Source of the DNA: Pseudomonas purpurea
GTDB taxonomy: Bacteria > Pseudomonadota > Gammaproteobacteria > Pseudomonadales > Pseudomonadaceae
Length of the DNA stretch: 64,000 nucleotides
Assembly (NCBI RefSeq): GCF_039908635.1
Contig: NZ_CP150918.1
Span: 1,426,001 to 1,490,000, forward strand
Direction: 5' to 3'
The notes under the pieces are model-generated. The model was not told the DNA's origin and did not search any database. It saw only the letters and a list, made by a program, of their open reading frames with translations. Position 1 is the stretch's first letter. Every line of letters starts with the position of its first letter. Positions 8,020 through 16,709 of this stretch are shown here, in pieces. The position numbers and the translations under genes were made by a program.

Positions 8020-9138
8020 TTACGTGACTTTGATCGGCTCTCGGGCCCGCTGTTGTGTCTTGGCCTGTGCCAGGGCCCAGTTTTCCGGCAGGTTGATGTA
8101 GTCGACCAACTCCCTTAGGCGTCCGTGATCACGAGCATTGAAGGTAAATGTCAGTCGAGTCAGGTGGCTGAACTGTGCCTCGTCATGTTCCTCGCCTGTG
8201 TAGGCGTGCTGATGGAAATGATCGCTCAAGCACAGGTCGGCGAATGCTGACTGCATGTGTTCGAGCGCCCGATCATTGAGCGTGTGGTTCATGCGGATCA
8301 CAAACTGATGCTTGAGCCAGCGACTGGAATGGAAGTTCAGGTAGAACTGATTGATCTCCTGGACGGCTTCTTCGGTGTTGTTCACCAAGCGCATCAGCTT
8401 CATGTCGCTGGGCAGGATGTAACGGTTGGCCTCCAGTTGGTTCTTGATGAAGTCCAGGGCTCCTTGCCAGAAATTGCCGCCCGGGGTATCCAGCAGGACC
8501 ACCGGCACCAGCGGGCTTTTGCCGGTCTGGATCAGGGTCAGTACTTCCAAGGCTTCGTCCAGCGTGCCAAAGCCGCCAGGGCAAAGGACCAGCGCATCGG
8601 CTTCCTTGACGAAGAACAGTTTGCGGGTAAAGAAAAAGTGAAACGGCAGCAGGTTGTCCGTGCCGTCGACGGTCGGGTTGGCATGTTGTTCGAAGGGCAG
8701 GGTGATGTTGAACCCAAGGCTGTGATCCCGGCCAGCCCCTTCATGGGCGGCTGCCATGATTCCACCACCGGCACCGGTGATGACCATCAGGTTCGATTGA
8801 GCGAGTTTTTCGCCCAGTTCCCGGGCCAAGGCGTACAGCGGGTGTTCGACTGGCGTACGTGCGGAGCCGAACACGGTAACCTTGCGTCGTCCCTTGAACT
8901 GTTCCAACACGCGGAAGGCGTGCTCCAGTTCACGCAAGGCTTGCAGGGTGATCTTGGCATTCCAGCGGTTGTGGTCTTCTTGTGCCATGCGCAAGACAGT
9001 CAACATCATGTCGCGATAAATCGGAATGTTCGGGCTATTGGGTGAAACCAGGTTGAGTTGTTCTTCGATCTTGCTGGTGAGATCGACGCCGTTGCTTTGA
9101 AAATGACGTACAAGTAGGTCATTCGGTTGGTAAGGCAT
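8020..9138 (-). CDS. LOG family Rossmann-fold protein (TIGR00730-like)
   Basis: A 372-aa protein with the 'lysine decarboxylase-like' LOG fold. It shows GAGGGIMAAAHEGA (about residues 122-135) for nucleotide binding and PGGFGTLDEALE, the PGGxGTxxE signature of nucleotide-monophosphate nucleosidases that release free bases. About 100 extra N-terminal and 90 C-terminal residues flank the core, as in the larger bacterial LOG/PpnN-like members. The start lies behind GGAGAAG. It is monocistronic and convergent with recX. A nucleosidase role is inferred from the family only. Confidence 0.85.
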   Translation of the reverse strand: MPYQPNDLLVRHFQSNGVDLTSKIEEQLNLVSPNSPNIPIYRDMMLTVLRMAQEDHNRWNAKITLQALRELEHAFRVLEQFKGRRKVTVFGSARTPVEHPLYALARELGEKLAQSNLMVITGAGGGIMAAAHEGAGRDHSLGFNITLPFEQHANPTVDGTDNLLPFHFFFTRKLFFVKEADALVLCPGGFGTLDEALEVLTLIQTGKSPLVPVVLLDTPGGNFWQGALDFIKNQLEANRYILPSDMKLMRLVNNTEEAVQEINQFYLNFHSSRWLKHQFVIRMNHTLNDRALEHMQSAFADLCLSDHFHQHAYTGEEHDEAQFSHLTRLTFTFNARDHGRLRELVDYINLPENWALAQAKTQQRAREPIKVT

Positions 9139-9641
9139 TCAACTTCTCCTTCTACACAGAACCTTCGGCCCGAACGAGAAATTCGCCCGAGCCGCGACAC
9201 TGCTTGTGTCGCTGTCAGCCCGCAAAGAGGGCTGGGCACCACACCCGACTCGACATGGCCGTGAAGTGCTGAGTGGCGGTCGAGTCATCCAGACGGGTTC
9301 TGTTTATCCCTTGGATGAAAGAAACGTTCGCACTGCAAGACTCTGAATGGGCAGCCCCTTTTCTGCCTTGAACGTTGAACATGAATACACTGAATCTAGA
9401 CGCTCGCGGTGAGTTGCGCTGACTTGATCATGGTCCTCGAAAGTCTTCACTGGCAATCACTTATTGCGGGTTTGCCAACGGTGTTCACCGCCCGTCAGAA
9501 CCTGTGCCGGATGGCCGGGGCTCTGATTTACTTAGTGACAGACACAACCCGTCAGCCTTGCGTTCGGGGCACGCTGCAAGGCTGACGGGTTGTGGGGGAA
9601 TCATCGCGCAACGACTGGCGATCACGTGCACGGAGGCGGGT
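9139..9641. other. 503-bp intergenic region
   Basis: It separates the leftward LOG gene from the rightward small ORF. It contains the 19-bp perfect inverted repeat at 9543-9594 described separately. No convincing coding frame is seen; short frames lack ribosome-binding sites. Confidence 0.6.
9543..9594. repeat. 19-bp perfect inverted repeat with 14-nt loop
   Basis: Left arm CACAACCCGTCAGCCTTGC (9543-9561) and its exact complement at 9576-9594 enclose GTTCGGGGCACGCT. Neither strand shows a T run directly after the hairpin, so it is not a standard terminator. It lies 48 bp before the small ORF at 9642. Confidence 0.8.
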
Positions 9642-9836
9642 ATGACCCTGGTGATTCTGGAGATCGATACGCAGCTGTATCGATTATTGCAATCGGCGGC
9701 CGAGCACCATCACGTAAGCCTGGAAGATGAATGCCGTCGGCGCCTGGAAGGCAAAGAACAGCGCTCGCCTTATTTGCAGGCGCTGGTGGCGGAACTGCGC
9801 GCCGATGATGAGCAACGGCGCGCCGGCTCGCAGTGA
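9642..9836 (+). CDS. Small conserved protein, possibly ribbon-helix-helix-like
   Basis: A 64-aa protein starting MTLVILEIDTQLYRLLQSAA behind CGGAGGCGGG, a strong ribosome-binding site that fixes the start at 9642 instead of the upstream in-frame ATG at 9504. A short strand (TLVILEID) followed by two helices (residues about 9-30 and 35-55, with SLEDECRRRL) resembles RHH antitoxin/repressor folds such as FitA/Arc. No toxin partner gene follows: the next gene is on the other strand. Function unknown; the RHH reading is tentative. Confidence 0.6.
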   Translation: MTLVILEIDTQLYRLLQSAAEHHHVSLEDECRRRLEGKEQRSPYLQALVAELRADDEQRRAGSQ

Positions 9837-10262
9837 TTACTTCTTCTTTTGTGCAGGTTGCGCCGGGCAATCCGATTCCTGGAACTTGGCCGATGCCACT
9901 GGGCGGTTGGTTTTGTTCTCGGTGAACTCGTAACGCATGATCGCGCCTTGAGCCATCAGTTTGCGGTAGTTCGGGTTACGGCAAACGCTGGCACCCAGTT
10001 GCAGGTAAACCGCTTTTGGATTGGCACGCATCTGCTCGGCATAGCTTGATTGCACGCTGAGGTGGTCAACCAGTTCCTTGCCTTCGACGGTATAGCCTTG
10101 GTCGAGAATGTTCTCACTGATTTCCCGAGGCAGACCGACGTTACTTTCCGCAGCAACCTTCTCCAGCATCTTGCTCAGGTTCATATCTTTCAGCGAGGCG
10201 GCCTGCGCGCTGAACGGCAGGGCCAGCAGAAGGGTGGCGGTTGGAACGATAAGGCGCAGCAT
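9837..10262 (-). CDS. Secreted QsregVF-family protein (PA3611-like)
   Basis: A 141-aa exported protein with an N-terminal signal peptide (MLRLIVPTATLLLALPFSAQA, cleaved about residue 21) and a compact mature domain beginning SLKDMNLSKMLEKVAAES. Two Cys (CRNPNYRK and near the C-terminus ESDC) may form a disulfide. The overall pattern matches the family of P. aeruginosa PA3611, named after a quorum-sensing-regulated factor; the biochemical role is unknown. The start at 10262 is supported by GGAGAG upstream; a longer frame to 10460 is not. It ends in a lysine tail. Confidence 0.75.
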   Translation of the reverse strand: MLRLIVPTATLLLALPFSAQAASLKDMNLSKMLEKVAAESNVGLPREISENILDQGYTVEGKELVDHLSVQSSYAEQMRANPKAVYLQLGASVCRNPNYRKLMAQGAIMRYEFTENKTNRPVASAKFQESDCPAQPAQKKK

Positions 10263-10451
10263 GAAACTCTCCTGGGTCAGTGACTGGTGCTTCGACCAGC
10301 CACGAGGCTGTGCGTTCAGTGGCGGCGGATTATAGGGGAGAGGGTTTGGACGGTACAGGTTTGTGCGGGCTGCTCTGATAAACTGCCGCGACTTTTTACC
10401 CTTTCGAGTGTGTTTCGTGTCGATTTGCCTTCCCTGCCGGCGTTGCCAGCC

Positions 10452-11210
10452 ATGAGCCATGCAATTCCGTGCTTTGCGATGAACGCCGTCGCCCGCCTGC
10501 GCGATGAGCGAGAAGAAGAGAGCACCAAGCCTTTTTTGGCCCGTGGTTCAAGGGCGCCTCGTTGCCATTCGTGCCGTGTGATCGAGAGCCATTGCCTGTG
10601 CGACTGGCGTCCACAGGTTCAGGCGCGGGCCGGGGTGTGCCTGATCATGACCAGGAAGGAAGTGTTCAAACCGAGCAATACCGGCTGGCTGATCGCGGAT
10701 GTGGTCACCGACAACTTTGCCTTTATCTGGTCACGCACCGAGGTTGATCCCGAGCTGCTCAAACTGCTCTCGGACCCGCAATGGCAGCCTTATCTGGTCT
10801 TCCCCGGTGAGTACGTGGCCCAGGAGCGAGTGACGCACACGGTCGACTCGGCCTGCGAAAAGCGTCCGCTGTTTATTCTGCTGGATGCCACCTGGACCGA
10901 AGCGCGGAAGATATTCCGCAAGAGCCCTTATTTCGACGGGTTCCCGATCCTGAGCCTGCTGCCCGAAAAACTCTCACGTTACCGTTTGCGCCGCTCGACC
11001 CGCAGCGAGCACCTGTGCACGGCGGAGGTGGCGGCCCTGTGCCTCGATCTGGCCGGGGATCAGGACGCTGCATCGGCGCTCGGCGCTTACTTTGATGTCT
11101 TCAGTCAGCATTACCTGGATGCCAAGCATCAACTGGAACTGGATGTCTCGACGCCTGCTCATACCGAGTTGCTGCCCTTTGTCCGGCAGGCAGCGCCTGC
11201 CATCTGCTGA
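10452..11210 (+). CDS. tapT: DTW-domain tRNA-uridine aminocarboxypropyltransferase
   Basis: A protein of 252 aa (from ATG 10452; ATG 10479 is an alternative start) of the DTW/YfiP family, which uses S-adenosylmethionine to make acp3U in tRNA (position 47 in E. coli). Evidence: a Cys-rich N-terminal motif CHSCRVIESHCLC, the 'ILLDATWTEARKI' segment carrying the D-x-T-W signature, and a basic RYRLRRSTRSEHLCTAE run near the active site. The gene is divergent from the QsregVF-like gene, with 189 bp between them. The same order is seen around PA3605-PA3611. Confidence 0.85.
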   Translation: MSHAIPCFAMNAVARLRDEREEESTKPFLARGSRAPRCHSCRVIESHCLCDWRPQVQARAGVCLIMTRKEVFKPSNTGWLIADVVTDNFAFIWSRTEVDPELLKLLSDPQWQPYLVFPGEYVAQERVTHTVDSACEKRPLFILLDATWTEARKIFRKSPYFDGFPILSLLPEKLSRYRLRRSTRSEHLCTAEVAALCLDLAGDQDAASALGAYFDVFSQHYLDAKHQLELDVSTPAHTELLPFVRQAAPAIC

Positions 11211-11432
11211 GCGTCGCCCATACTGACAACCATTGGCGTGCGGCTTGACCACCCCGGCTTCGCTGGGCATCCTTGGCGCCGATTAGGGTGCGGCCGATGA
11301 TTGAAACGCCGGTTTTATGGGTTCTTGGCGTTGAACGTGCCCTGTTGGTGCAGCTTTGTGGCTGCACCTCGCGTTGTTTGGGTGAGGCTTGAATGCATCA
11401 AGCCAGCCATGAAAAACAGGATCATTTGAAAA

Positions 11433-12083
11433 ATGGCCACATACGAAATCCTGATTGCCGATGACCATCCACTTTTTCGTAGCGCGCTGCATCAGGCCGT
11501 GACCCTGGGCCTTGGCCCCGAGGTACGCCTGGTGGAAGTGGCGAGCATTGCCGAGCTCGAAACCCGCCTGACCGAGAAGGCTGACTGGGATCTGGTGCTG
11601 CTGGACCTGAACATGCCCGGTGCCTATGGTTTCTCCGGCTTGGTGCTGTTGCGCGGTCAATACCCGCAAATTCCGGTGGTGATGGTGTCGGCTCAGGAAG
11701 AAGCGTCGATCATGGTGCGTTCCCGTGAGTTCGGCGCCAGCGGTTTCATTCCCAAGTCCAGTTCATTGGAAGTGATCCAGAAAGCCGTGCGAGCGGTGCT
11801 GGAGGGTGATGTCTTCTGGCCGCCACAGGCGTTCGAATCGGTCAGCGTTTCGGACGAAGCCAAGGCTGCCAGCGAAGGCCTGGCGAGCCTGACGCCACAG
11901 CAGTTTCGCGTATTGACCATGGTCTGCGAAGGTTTGCTGAACAAGCAGATTGCCTATGAACTGAGCGTTTCGGAAGCGACGATCAAGGCCCACGTCACTG
12001 CGATTTTTCGCAAGCTGGGCGTGCGGACCCGCACTCAGGCTGCTTTGCTGTTGCAACAACTTGAGTCAATTTCGAGCCATTGA
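11433..12083 (+). CDS. erdR: LuxR/NarL-type response regulator, ErdR-like
   Basis: A 216-aa two-component regulator. The receiver domain occupies residues 1-125, with LIADDHPLF at the N-terminus and the phospho-acceptor Asp in DLVLLDLNMPG. The LuxR-type HTH occupies about 150-213 (LTPQQFRVLTMVCEGL.NKQIAYELSVSEATIKAHV). Proximity to dgkA matches PA3604 (ErdR)/PA3603 in P. aeruginosa, where ErdR controls acetate/ethanol metabolism genes. No histidine kinase is adjacent, consistent with an orphan regulator. The assignment to ErdR rests on synteny and length. Confidence 0.8.
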   Translation: MATYEILIADDHPLFRSALHQAVTLGLGPEVRLVEVASIAELETRLTEKADWDLVLLDLNMPGAYGFSGLVLLRGQYPQIPVVMVSAQEEASIMVRSREFGASGFIPKSSSLEVIQKAVRAVLEGDVFWPPQAFESVSVSDEAKAASEGLASLTPQQFRVLTMVCEGLLNKQIAYELSVSEATIKAHVTAIFRKLGVRTRTQAALLLQQLESISSH

Positions 12084-12158
12084 TGACTTGCGTATTCACG
12101 CTTTTTTGACTTTTGTTGGTCTAGTTTTCCCACTCCTTTTGGTTCAGTTGCCTACTCT

Positions 12159-12521
12159 ATGTCGCCTTTCAAAGGTCAAACCGGTCTCAAGCGCATTCTT
12201 AATGCAGGTGGTTACTCCCTCGACGGTCTGCGTGCAGCCTTCACCGGTGAAGCCGCTTTTCGTCAACTGGTCCTGCTCAATGTCATTTTGATTCCGGTGA
12301 CGTTCCTGCTGAACGTCAGCCGCGTCGAGCGGGCTGTGCTGATTGCTGTTTGTCTGCTGGCGTTGATCGTCGAGCTGCTGAACTCTGCCGTGGAAGCGGC
12401 CATCGACCGGATCTCCCTCGAGCGGCACCCGCTGTCGAAAAACGCCAAGGACATGGGCAGCGCCGCTCAGTTCGTGGCCCTGAGCATGATCGCGCTGGTG
12501 TGGGCGGTGATTCTGATCTGA
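12159..12521 (+). CDS. dgkA: Diacylglycerol kinase
   Basis: A 120-aa integral membrane kinase phosphorylating diacylglycerol to phosphatidate, recycling lipid released by membrane-derived glucan synthesis. Three hydrophobic helices and the family signature ELLNSAVEAAIDRIS (catalytic Glu, then Asp) followed by HPLSKNAKDMGSAAQ are present. It follows the erdR-like gene by 75 bp and its stop is 4 bp from the convergent finR stop. Confidence 0.96.
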   Translation: MSPFKGQTGLKRILNAGGYSLDGLRAAFTGEAAFRQLVLLNVILIPVTFLLNVSRVERAVLIAVCLLALIVELLNSAVEAAIDRISLERHPLSKNAKDMGSAAQFVALSMIALVWAVILI

Positions 12522-12525
12522 CGCT

Positions 12526-13452
12526 TCAGGCGATGGTCGGCAGGACGATCTCGTCGCTGCGCTGAACCCCGGCGGTGAAAGCGCGGCACAGGTCGAGGAA
12601 TTCGCGCATGGCCGACGTCTGATATTTCTGTTTGTGCCAGATGAAATAGAACTGCCGCGCCAGGTCCAGGTCCGGCGTTTCCACCGCTACCAGGCTGCCG
12701 CGTCGGAATGCATCGCGCAGTGCCAGCCGCGAAATACACCCAATCCCCAAACCTGACTCCACCGCGCGCTTGATCGCTTCGGTGTGTTCCAGTTCGAGCC
12801 GGATATTCAGCGCGCTGCGGTGATGGCGCATGGCTTGATCGAAGGTCAGGCGCGTGCCGGAACCCTGTTCACGCAGGATCCACGCTTCGTGGGTCAGTTC
12901 ATCCATGGTCGCGGTGCCACGTTTGGCCAACGGATGCTGGGGCGCACAGAACACCACCAGCTCGTCCTCGACCCAGGTTTGCACTTCGATGTCCGGGTGG
13001 CTGCAGTCGCCTTCGATTAGACCCAGATCAATTTCATAGTGCGCAACCTGTTGCACGATATGCGCGGTGTTCTGCACATGGAGTTTGACCTGGCTCTCGG
13101 GGTGGACCTGCATGAAGCTACCGATCAGCAAGGTCGCCAGGTAATTGCCGATGGTCAGCGTGGCGCCGACCGCCAGCGAGCCGAAACCGGACTTGCCATT
13201 GAGCAAGTCTTCGATTTCCTTGGCCTGATCCAGCAGGGCCACCGCCTGTGGCAACAGCTGTTTGCCCAGGGCGTTGAGGCTCAGCCGTTTGCCGGCACGG
13301 TCGAACAGCTGGCAACTGGACTGGCGCTCAAGCTCGGTAATAGAGGTGCTGGCGGCCGATTGCGAGAGGTTGAGCAGGCCCGCAGCACGGGATACGCTCT
13401 CTTGCTGAGCGACAGCGACGAAGACTTGAAGTTGACGTAGAGTAAATCGCAT
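12526..13452 (-). CDS. finR: LysR-family regulator FinR
   Basis: A 308-aa LysR regulator: N-terminal winged HTH (MRFTLRQLQVFVAVAQQESVSRAAGLLNLSQSAAS... within residues 1-60) and a C-terminal inducer-binding domain. ATG 13452 gives the canonical N-terminus; the longer frame to 13527 is unlikely. It is divergent from fpr, 135 bp apart. In P. putida and P. aeruginosa FinR activates fpr under superoxide or redox stress, so the shared AT-rich intergenic region (13453-13587) should contain its operator. Confidence 0.88.
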   Translation of the reverse strand: MRFTLRQLQVFVAVAQQESVSRAAGLLNLSQSAASTSITELERQSSCQLFDRAGKRLSLNALGKQLLPQAVALLDQAKEIEDLLNGKSGFGSLAVGATLTIGNYLATLLIGSFMQVHPESQVKLHVQNTAHIVQQVAHYEIDLGLIEGDCSHPDIEVQTWVEDELVVFCAPQHPLAKRGTATMDELTHEAWILREQGSGTRLTFDQAMRHHRSALNIRLELEHTEAIKRAVESGLGIGCISRLALRDAFRRGSLVAVETPDLDLARQFYFIWHKQKYQTSAMREFLDLCRAFTAGVQRSDEIVLPTIA

Positions 13453-13587
13453 ATCTATATAACCGATAACCCTTATCTTAATAATCCATTTAACAGATAT
13501 TGTCGCCGCCATTAGAATGCTATGCAATTGCGCTCAGCTCATTTGGCGCAGAGCATGCGCAAATAAATTTCCAGGAGTTCCCCGTAC

Positions 13588-14367
13588 ATGAGCAACATGA
13601 ACCACGAGCGTGTCCTCAGTGTTCATCACTGGAACGACACTCTGTTCAGCTTCAAGTGCACCCGCGATCCGGGCTTGCGCTTCGAGAACGGTCAGTTCGT
13701 GATGATCGGCCTGCAACAGCCAAACGGCCGCCCGCTTATGCGCGCTTACTCGATTGCCAGCCCGAACTGGGAAGAGCATCTGGAGTTCTTCAGCATCAAG
13801 GTTCCCGATGGTCCGCTGACGTCGCAGTTGCAGCACCTGAAGGAAGGCGACGAGATCATCATCAGCAAGAAACCGACCGGCACCCTGGTGCTGGACGACC
13901 TGAAGCCTGGCAAACACCTTTATCTGCTCAGCACCGGTACAGGTCTGGCGCCCTTCATGAGCGTCATCCAGGACCCGGAAACCTACGAGCGTTTCGAAAA
14001 AGTGATCCTGTGCCACGGCGTGCGTTACGTCAACGAAGTCGCTTACCGCGAATTCATCACCGAGCACCTGCCGCAGAACGAGTTCTTCGGCGAAGCGCTG
14101 CGTGAGAAGTTGATCTACTACCCGACCGTGACCCGCGAGCCGTTCGAAAACGAAGGCCGTCTGACCGACCTGATGCGCAGCGGCAAGCTGTTCAGCGACA
14201 TCGGCCTGCCGCCGATCAATCCTGAAGACGACCGCGCCATGCTCTGCGGTAGCCCGAGCATGCTCGACGAGACCAGCGAAGTGCTCAACAGCTTCGGCCT
14301 GAAAGTATCGCCGCGCATGCGTGAGCCGGGTGACTACCTGATCGAGCGAGCGTTCGTCGAGAAGTAA
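13588..14367 (+). CDS. fpr: Ferredoxin-NADP reductase
   Basis: A 259-aa FAD-dependent reductase exchanging electrons between NADPH and ferredoxin or flavodoxin. FAD-binding MRAYSIASPNW, pyrophosphate-binding 'STGTGLAPFMSV' and the NADP-domain 'VILCHGVR' and MLCGSPSMLDE are all visible. The C-terminus ends YLIERAFVEK, the bacterial subclass ending. AGGAG precedes the ATG. It is divergent to finR. Confidence 0.96.
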   Translation: MSNMNHERVLSVHHWNDTLFSFKCTRDPGLRFENGQFVMIGLQQPNGRPLMRAYSIASPNWEEHLEFFSIKVPDGPLTSQLQHLKEGDEIIISKKPTGTLVLDDLKPGKHLYLLSTGTGLAPFMSVIQDPETYERFEKVILCHGVRYVNEVAYREFITEHLPQNEFFGEALREKLIYYPTVTREPFENEGRLTDLMRSGKLFSDIGLPPINPEDDRAMLCGSPSMLDETSEVLNSFGLKVSPRMREPGDYLIERAFVEK

Positions 14368-14381
14368 GCTTCGCTGAGAAA

Positions 14382-14471
14382 TGTGGGAGCGAGCTTGCTC
14401 GCGATGACGGACTGACAGCCAACACAGATGCTGAATGTCAAACTGCTATCGCGAGTAAGCTCGCTCCCACA
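14382..14471. repeat. REPIN (paired inverted REP elements)
   Basis: TGTGGGAGCGAGCTTGCTCG at the left and its mirror (CGAGTAAGCTCGCTCCCACA) at the right enclose about 50 bp of variable sequence. It is a non-autonomous repeat typical of fluorescens-group genomes, in the gap between fpr and trmO. Confidence 0.92.
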
Positions 14472-14478
14472 TAAAAGC

Positions 14479-14517
14479 AAAAGCCCGCGTTGCCTGAGAA
14501 GGCAGCGCGGGCTTTTT
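14479..14517. terminator. Bidirectional intrinsic terminator between fpr and trmO
   Basis: AAAAGCCCGCG and CGCGGGCTTTTT form a GC-rich stem with A/T runs on both sides, placed between convergent genes. Confidence 0.9.
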
Positions 14518-14529
14518 CGTTTCCGGGGG

Positions 14530-15228
14530 TCAGGCGTTGGCCGGGATGACCTCGAGCACGCGGATCAGTCCGGCTTCGGGGTAATGCCAGCGCACGTCGA
14601 GGTCCCAGAACTGGGCGCCGTATTCGCGTTCAGGTGTCGGTGTCTGGTACGCCGGGCGCGGGTCCTGGGCCAGGCATTGCTCGATCAGTTCGACCAAGGG
14701 CTCTTCAAGGCGCTGAGCGTGCGCGTGGGCCTGTTGCAGTGCGGTATCTGCCCATCGCACCGGAATCAGCAGCGGCGCGCCGCTGGCGATCGCATTGGAC
14801 GCTTCAGGGATGATATCGGCGTAAGGCACGTAGGGTTTGATGTCGAGAATCGGCGTGCCGTCCAGCAGGTCGATGCCGGAGATCCACAAGCGATTGGCTT
14901 CAACCTTGTCCAGCTTGACCACCGATTGGCCGATGCCATTGGGGCGATGGGTCGCGCGGGTGGCGAAAACGCCCATGGACTTGTTGCCGCCCAGGCGCGG
15001 CGGGCGGACCTTGAGCCGTGGCTTGTCTTCCAGTGCCTGATGAAACAGGAACAGCAGCCAGACATGGCTCACCTGTTCCAGGCCTTGCACCGCATCGCCC
15101 TGATCGAACGGCGCCACCAGCTCCAGGGTGCCGCGTGCGGCCGGCGCCAGTTGCGGTTGGCGCGGTATGGCGAACTTTTCCTTGAAACAGGAGCGCACGA
15201 AGCCGATAGGGGAAACGCTGTAGGTCAT
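14530..15228 (-). CDS. trmO: tRNA (t6A37) methyltransferase TrmO/TsaA family
   Basis: A 232-aa TsaA/YaeB-like protein that uses SAM to make m6t6A at tRNA position 37. The family opening YSVSPIGFVRSCFKEKFAIP and the central THRPNGIGQSVVKL and YVPYADIIPEA segments are clear. The ATG at 15228 gives the usual start; an ATG at 15261 would add 11 residues and neither has a strong ribosome-binding site. It is followed by a bidirectional terminator. Confidence 0.9.
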   Translation of the reverse strand: MTYSVSPIGFVRSCFKEKFAIPRQPQLAPAARGTLELVAPFDQGDAVQGLEQVSHVWLLFLFHQALEDKPRLKVRPPRLGGNKSMGVFATRATHRPNGIGQSVVKLDKVEANRLWISGIDLLDGTPILDIKPYVPYADIIPEASNAIASGAPLLIPVRWADTALQQAHAHAQRLEEPLVELIEQCLAQDPRPAYQTPTPEREYGAQFWDLDVRWHYPEAGLIRVLEVIPANA

Positions 15229-15381
15229 GGTCTGGGGTCGAAGCGGGATGTGGGTGGGCATGATAACCCGAGCGAACACTGGATCGGTGGTGGCTGTCAG
15301 TCCGCTATCGTCGCTGAGCTCACTGGCAGGGCCAGGAGTGAAGCGGGCGGCAAGCATGATCGCTCACCGCCGCTTGAGGGA

Positions 15382-15849
15382 TCAGGCGCGAACGCGCAGG
15401 GTCAGGCCCTTGAGGAAGTTGCGCAGCAACTGGTCGCCGCACGGACGATAGTTGGTGTGGCCGAACTTGCGAAACAGGGCGCTCAGCTCAGGCTTGGACA
15501 CCGGGAACTCGGCGGCCTTGAGAATGGCGTGCATGTCGTCTTCCTTCAGTTCGAAGGCCACGCGCAGTTTCTTCAGGATGATGTTGTTGGTCACCGGCAC
15601 TTCGATCGGCTGTGGCGGACGGCTGTCGTCCTTGCCGCGCTTGAAGATCACCAGGCCATCGAGGAAGTGGGCCATGACCACGTCCGGGCAGCGTACGAAG
15701 CCTTCTTCGTCTTCCTCTTTCTTGTCGAGGTACGTCACCAGGTCTTCCAGGCTCACGTCCATGCCGCCGAGCTTGATGATTTCGATGACTTTTTTGTCGC
15801 TGATGTCGAGCATGTAGCGCACGCTGCGCAGTACGTCGTTATGAATCAT
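15382..15849 (-). CDS. DUF1456 family protein (YehS-like)
   Basis: A 155-aa soluble protein with two related DUF1456 repeats: MIHNDVLRSVRYMLDISDKK near the N-terminus and VTNNIILKKLRVAFELKEDD around residue 87. Between them lies an acidic/Lys linker (KKEEDEEGF). Fold conserved, role unknown. It stands 67 bp downstream of the pseudouridine-synthase-like gene on the same strand, so co-transcription is possible. Confidence 0.88.
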   Translation of the reverse strand: MIHNDVLRSVRYMLDISDKKVIEIIKLGGMDVSLEDLVTYLDKKEEDEEGFVRCPDVVMAHFLDGLVIFKRGKDDSRPPQPIEVPVTNNIILKKLRVAFELKEDDMHAILKAAEFPVSKPELSALFRKFGHTNYRPCGDQLLRNFLKGLTLRVRA

Positions 15850-15916
15850 GTGTCAGTCCTGATCATTGTGCTGTGGGCGGTGCAGGGAACTGCACCGCCG
15901 AAAAAGTGGAGCAGCC

Positions 15917-16627
15917 TCAGAATTTCTCTTTGGCGGACAGGTAGCGCCATTGGCCGACCGGCACTTTGCCGATGGACACGCCGCCGATACGGATGCGGCG
16001 GATGGCGATGACCTTGAGGCCGACGGCCTGGCAGAGCAGGGCGATGATCCCCGGTTGCGGGTTTTTCATCGCGAAGCGCAGGCGGTTCTCGTTCTGCCAG
16101 CTGGCTTTGACCGATGGCAGTTCCTTGCCCTTGTAGGTCAGGCCGTGGTTCAGGCGGTTGAGGCCGTGGGCGACCATGTCGCCTTCGACTTCCACCACAT
16201 ACTCTTGCTCGATCTTGCTGGCATCGGCGGTGAGCTTGCGCAGGATCTTCCAGTCCTGGGTGAACACCAGCAGACCGCTGGCGTTGGCTTGCAGGTCGGC
16301 GCTGGCGGTCAGGCGCAGGAAGTGGCCCTTGAGCGGGCGTTTGCTGAAGCGATGTTCTTCGCTCAGGGTCTCGGCGCCGAGGGTCAGCAGCGCGGCGTCT
16401 GCGTCGATGCCAGCGGGCGCGTGCAGCAGGATGGTGACTGGCTCCGGCGCAGTGGCCTTGGCTTCGGGGTCGAGTTCGACCTTTTGGGTGTCGACCTTGA
16501 ACTGCGGCTCATCGATGACTTCGCCGTCCACGGTGACCCAGCCGCCTTCGATGAACAGCTCGGCCTCCCGACGGGAGCAGCCGACCAGTTCGATGAGGCG
16601 TTTGGAGAGACGAATCGGGTCAGTCAT
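15917..16627 (-). CDS. S4-domain pseudouridine-synthase-like protein with Gln at the catalytic Asp position
   Basis: A 236-aa protein of the RsuA/RluF group. The N-terminal S4 RNA-binding domain (about residues 5-50: RLSKRLIELVGCSRREAELF) is followed by the synthase domain. In the active-site loop, where RsuA reads GRLDIDTTGL, this protein reads ADLQANASGL, so the catalytic Asp aligns with Gln. The rest of the domain is intact (GLLVFTQD, EQEYVVEVEG, 'IRRIRIGGVSIGKVPVGQWR'). It may be an RNA-binding protein derived from a synthase. ATG 16627 gives a standard N-terminus; longer frames run over the upstream region. Confidence 0.85.
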   Translation of the reverse strand: MTDPIRLSKRLIELVGCSRREAELFIEGGWVTVDGEVIDEPQFKVDTQKVELDPEAKATAPEPVTILLHAPAGIDADAALLTLGAETLSEEHRFSKRPLKGHFLRLTASADLQANASGLLVFTQDWKILRKLTADASKIEQEYVVEVEGDMVAHGLNRLNHGLTYKGKELPSVKASWQNENRLRFAMKNPQPGIIALLCQAVGLKVIAIRRIRIGGVSIGKVPVGQWRYLSAKEKF

Positions 16628-16709
16628 GACAGGGGCCGTAACAAAAAGGGGTGGGCATTGTACCTGCCTCGCGCCGGTTAATCGCGAGTCCATTTGCGTT
16701 GTGTGGCTT

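Noticed and set aside
14428..16011. 527-codon + strand frame opposite trmO and the DUF1456 gene
   Set aside because: Lies antisense to two well-recognised genes; composition is the mirror of GC-rich codons and no domain is present.
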